This document shows, in pieces, positions 12,507 through 14,447 of a stretch of 14,447 nucleotides of DNA. The notes below the pieces were generated by a model. The model saw nothing but the letters and a program-made list of their open reading frames with translations, searched no databases and was not told the DNA's origin. The position numbers and the translations under genes were made by a program. Each line of letters opens with the position of its first letter. Position 1 is the stretch's first letter. Source of the stretch: Chloroflexota bacterium (GTDB lineage Bacteria; Chloroflexota; Anaerolineae; JACRMK01); contig JACQEC010000076.1 in assembly GCA_016200765.1 (NCBI GenBank), positions 1 to 14,447 on the forward strand. The letters run 5' to 3'.

Positions 12507-13268
12507 GTGCGGCGCACTTTGAAGGCCGTCGTGCAGTATGACGGCACGGACTACTTGGGGTTTCAGGTTCAGAAGAAAGGGCCAACCGTACAGGGGGCGC
12601 TCGAACAGGCGCTCCAGCAGGTCACACAAGAGACGGTTCGCATCACCGGCGCGGGACGCACCGACAGCGGTGTTCATGCGCGGGCGCAGGTGGTTTCTTT
12701 CAACAGCGGCTGGACGCGCTCACTGGAGGAACTCCAGCGGGCCTGGAACGCGCGCTTGCCGGAAACCATCGCGATTCAGTCGCTGGACGTTACGGCCGAT
12801 GAGTTTCATGCGCGCCGCTCGGCTAAAGCGCGGACGTATCGCTATACGATTGATAACAGGCCCGTGCGCGCTCCGCTGAGCGACCGGTATATGTGGACGG
12901 TAACCGCGCCGCTGGATGACGCCGTAATGCACGGCGCTTTGCAGACTTACGTAGGCGTCCACGACTTTGAAGCGTTCGGGCGCCCGCCGAAAACCGGCGA
13001 GAGCACCGAGCGGGAGGTCTTGTCGGCGCGGTGCTGGCGCGAACTCGATAGGGTCAGCGTGGAGTTGAGCGCCAACGCTTTCTTGCAGGGAATGGTGAGG
13101 CGGATCGTAGGCGCGCTGGTGGCTGTGGGTTCCGGCCAAATTACGGCGCGCGACTTTGAAGGTCTGCTGCGCGCGCGCGACAAGCGCCGCGTGAAGTGGA
13201 AAGCCGCGCCGCAAGGTCTGTGTCTTTGGCAAGTGGACTATGATGATACAGCGGCAGATTCTTGGTGA
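12507..13268 (+). CDS. truA: tRNA pseudouridine(38-40) synthase TruA
   Basis: TruA converts uridines 38-40 in the anticodon stem-loop of tRNAs to pseudouridine. The 253-residue sequence has the N-terminal 'VVQYDGTDYLGFQVQ' (8-22), 'TVQGALEQAL', and the catalytic motif 'GAGRTDSGVHARAQV' with the nucleophile D53 in RTDSGVHA. Later blocks are 'FHARRSAKARTYRYTI' (about 99-114), 'HDFEAFG' and 'NAFLQGMVRRIVGALVAVGSG', a TruA signature. It starts at GTG 12507 with only a weak ribosome-binding site, 13 bases after rplQ. In Firmicutes truA also precedes rplM-rpsI, but with ECF transporter genes between it and rplQ; these are absent here. Confidence 0.97.
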   Translation: MRRTLKAVVQYDGTDYLGFQVQKKGPTVQGALEQALQQVTQETVRITGAGRTDSGVHARAQVVSFNSGWTRSLEELQRAWNARLPETIAIQSLDVTADEFHARRSAKARTYRYTIDNRPVRAPLSDRYMWTVTAPLDDAVMHGALQTYVGVHDFEAFGRPPKTGESTEREVLSARCWRELDRVSVELSANAFLQGMVRRIVGALVAVGSGQITARDFEGLLRARDKRRVKWKAAPQGLCLWQVDYDDTAADSW

Positions 13269-13292
13269 ACGACTGGCAATGACGGAGCACAT

Positions 13293-13736
13293 GTGAAGAC
13301 ATACGCTTTGAAAGAGAGTGAAATCCAGCGCGATTGGTATGTGGTGGATGCCGCCGGGCAGACGCTGGGCCGACTGGCGACGCAGATTGCCACGCTGTTG
13401 AGGGGCAAGCACAAGCCGACCTTCTCGACGCATCTGGATAACGGCGACTTCGTGGTTGTCGTCAACGCCGGCCAGATCAAGGTGACCGGAAATAAATTGG
13501 AAGACAAGAAATATTATCGCTACTCCGGCTACCCGGGCGGCTTGCGCGAAACGTCGCTGCGCGATATGCTGGCCCAGCATCCGGAGCGGGTGATTACGGC
13601 GGCCGTGAAGGGTATGTTGCCTGATAACCGCATGGGTCACCAGTTGATGGGCAAGCTCAAGGTGTATAAGACGGCGACGCACCCGCATAGCGCACAGAAC
13701 CCGAAGGTCTGGAAAACGGAGGAGAAGCAGCAATGA
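13293..13736 (+). CDS. rplM: 50S ribosomal protein L13
   Basis: The product has 147 residues, the normal length. L13 is an early-assembly protein of the large subunit. Features are 'DWYVVDAAGQTLGRLATQIATLLRGKHKP' (14-42), 'GDFVVVVNAGQIKVTGNKLEDKKYYRYSGYPGGLRE' (51-86), 'AVKGMLPDNRMG' and 'LKVYKTATHPHSAQNP'. The start is GTG 13293; the ATG two bases earlier (13291) is out of frame and followed directly by TGA. GGAG at 13284-13287 gives good spacing to the GTG. The stop overlaps rpsI by ATGA, matching the universal L13-S9 pairing. Confidence 0.97.
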   Translation: MKTYALKESEIQRDWYVVDAAGQTLGRLATQIATLLRGKHKPTFSTHLDNGDFVVVVNAGQIKVTGNKLEDKKYYRYSGYPGGLRETSLRDMLAQHPERVITAAVKGMLPDNRMGHQLMGKLKVYKTATHPHSAQNPKVWKTEEKQQ

Positions 13737-14134
13737 CACCACCGGCTGGCAGGTATGTAGAAGGTGTTGGGCGGCGCAAGACATCGGTGGCGCGCGTGCG
13801 GCTGTATCCGGCAGGCGGCAGTTTCACGGTCAACGATAGGCCTGTCGAGCAATACTTCACGCGCGCGATGGATCTGGCCAATATTCAACAGGCGCTCGAT
13901 ACAACCGGCACGAAGGACAAATTCACGGTCTCGGTGCATGTCAATGGCGGCGGCCCGTCCGGTCAGGCTGACGCGGTGCGCCATGGCCTGGCGCGCGCGC
14001 TGTTGAAGACCGACGAGGCGCTGCATACGATGCTGCGTAAAGGCGGCTACCTGACGCGCGACCCGCGCATCAAGGAGCGCAAGAAGCCGGGCCTGAAGCG
14101 CGCGCGCAAGGCCCCGCAGTACACGAAACGATAA
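13733..14134 (+). CDS. rpsI: 30S ribosomal protein S9
   Basis: At 133 residues this is a typical S9, whose C-terminal tail reaches P-site tRNA. Signatures are 'YVEGVGRRKTSVARVRLYPAGG' (8-29), 'VHVNGGGPSGQADAVRHGLARALL' (about 68-91), 'GYLTRDPRIKERKKPGLKRARKAPQYTKR'. The C-terminal Lys-Arg corresponds to the conserved last residues that touch tRNA. It begins by ATGA overlap with rplM and is the last gene of the run; the terminator starts 23 bases after its stop. Confidence 0.98.
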   Translation: MTPPAGRYVEGVGRRKTSVARVRLYPAGGSFTVNDRPVEQYFTRAMDLANIQQALDTTGTKDKFTVSVHVNGGGPSGQADAVRHGLARALLKTDEALHTMLRKGGYLTRDPRIKERKKPGLKRARKAPQYTKR

Positions 14135-14157
14135 ACTCGCGGACGTAGGCGAGAGAA

Positions 14158-14189
14158 GGGACAGGAAGATTTCTTCCTGTCCCTTTTTT
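14158..14189 (+). terminator. Rho-independent terminator after rpsI
   Basis: GGGACAGGAAG (14158-14168) pairs perfectly with CTTCCTGTCCC (14173-14183) across the four-base loop ATTT, followed at once by six T (14184-14189). This is a textbook intrinsic terminator, the only strong one in the window, and closes the ribosomal-protein transcription unit. On the - strand no comparable T-run follows, so it acts mainly in the forward direction. Confidence 0.95.
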
Positions 14190-14207
14190 GTTACTTTCAT
14201 TTCGTCT

Positions 14208-14237
14208 TTGTTTGCTCTCCCCCCTTCATGCTATAAT
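14208..14237 (+). promoter_or_regulatory. Extended -10 promoter of the EF-G-like gene
   Basis: A perfect TATAAT at 14232-14237 is preceded by TGC (14229-14231), giving an extended -10. The best -35 is poor: TTGTTT at 14208-14213 with 18-base spacing (three of six). Predicted start is about 14244, giving a leader of about 40 bases. It lies after the terminator and before the only downstream gene, so it most likely drives that gene. Confidence 0.65.
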
Positions 14238-14283
14238 CCGCCGAAGAATGGTGGGAAATCTGCGGACGAGGAGAAGATAGCTG

Positions 14284-14447
14284 ATGGCAGAGAGCAAAGT
14301 CAACCGCCTGCGGAACATCGCACTGATTGGGCACTCCAGCGCAGGCAAAACATCGCTGGCTGAGGCCATGCTGTTCGATGCCGGGGTGACAACCCGGCTG
14401 GGCAAGATCGAAGAAGGGAATACGGTTTCGGACTACGACCCGGAGGA
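14284..14447 (+). CDS. Elongation factor G-like translational GTPase, N-terminal part (cut by window end)
   Basis: The first 54 codons are visible. GHSSAGKT at residues 16-23 is the P-loop (G1) of a translational GTPase, preceded by 'LRNIALIG'. The following 'LAEAMLFDAG' and 'LGKIEEGNTVSDYDPEE' resemble EF-G, and the wording 'GNTVSDYDPEE' is what I associate with the EF-G-2-like paralogues rather than the canonical factor, whose corresponding region usually reads 'HEGAATMDWM'. The ATG at 14284 has GAGGAG at 14268-14273, ten bases upstream. It has its own promoter after the terminator, so it is a separate unit. No symbol is given because the rest is outside the window; EF-G itself remains possible. 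Confidence 0.85.
   Translation, partial: MAESKVNRLRNIALIGHSSAGKTSLAEAMLFDAGVTTRLGKIEEGNTVSDYDPE

Overview
The window is one strand-continuous run of translation genes: the end of the S10 operon, the whole spc operon, the alpha operon, then truA-rplM-rpsI. A terminator follows, and then the start of an EF-G-like GTPase gene with its own promoter. Twenty-nine coding regions are supported, two of them cut by the window edges, all on the + strand. No tRNA, rRNA, insertion sequence, phage gene or CRISPR array was seen, and nothing convincing is coded on the - strand.

Organism: the DNA is clearly GC-rich by eye, and GTG and TTG starts are frequent. Several proteins are of the zinc-binding type (S14 type Z, L24 with a Cys4 knuckle, L36, S4, adenylate kinase with a Cys3-Asp site). 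The gene order resembles Gram-positive-like and deep bacterial lineages. infA is missing between map and rpmJ, the ECF transporter genes that follow rplQ in Firmicutes are absent, and the last gene is of the EF-G-2-like type. I infer a member of Chloroflexota (perhaps Anaerolineae-like) with moderate confidence; no marker in the window proves it.

Layout: 1-69 is the rpsS 3' end; 132-2254 holds rplV, rpsC, rplP, rpmC, rpsQ; 2251-6564 holds rplN, rplX, rplE, rpsN(Z), rpsH, rplF, rplR, rpsE, rpmD, rplO; 6594-9329 holds secY, adk, map; 9404-12493 holds rpmJ, rpsM, rpsK, rpsD, rpoA, rplQ; 12507-14134 holds truA, rplM, rpsI; 14158-14189 is a strong intrinsic terminator; 14284 to the end is an EF-G-like gene. 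Many genes touch or overlap by ATGA, so translational coupling is likely through most of the cluster. The products are ribosome subunits plus the machinery serving them: SecY for membrane insertion, Map for N-terminal Met removal, Adk for nucleotide balance, RpoA for transcription and TruA for tRNA modification.

The points that stand out from an otherwise ordinary cluster are these. Ribosomal protein S5 carries a Gly/Arg-rich N-terminal extension made of five 12-residue repeats. A near-consensus extended -10 promoter between rpsM and rpsK lies inside a 13-bp-arm inverted repeat that brackets its -10 box. Hairpins precede rplX and rpmJ, the latter where infA would normally sit. rpoA is forced to start at TTG after an unusually long leader. 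S17 has a Pro/Ala-rich tail.
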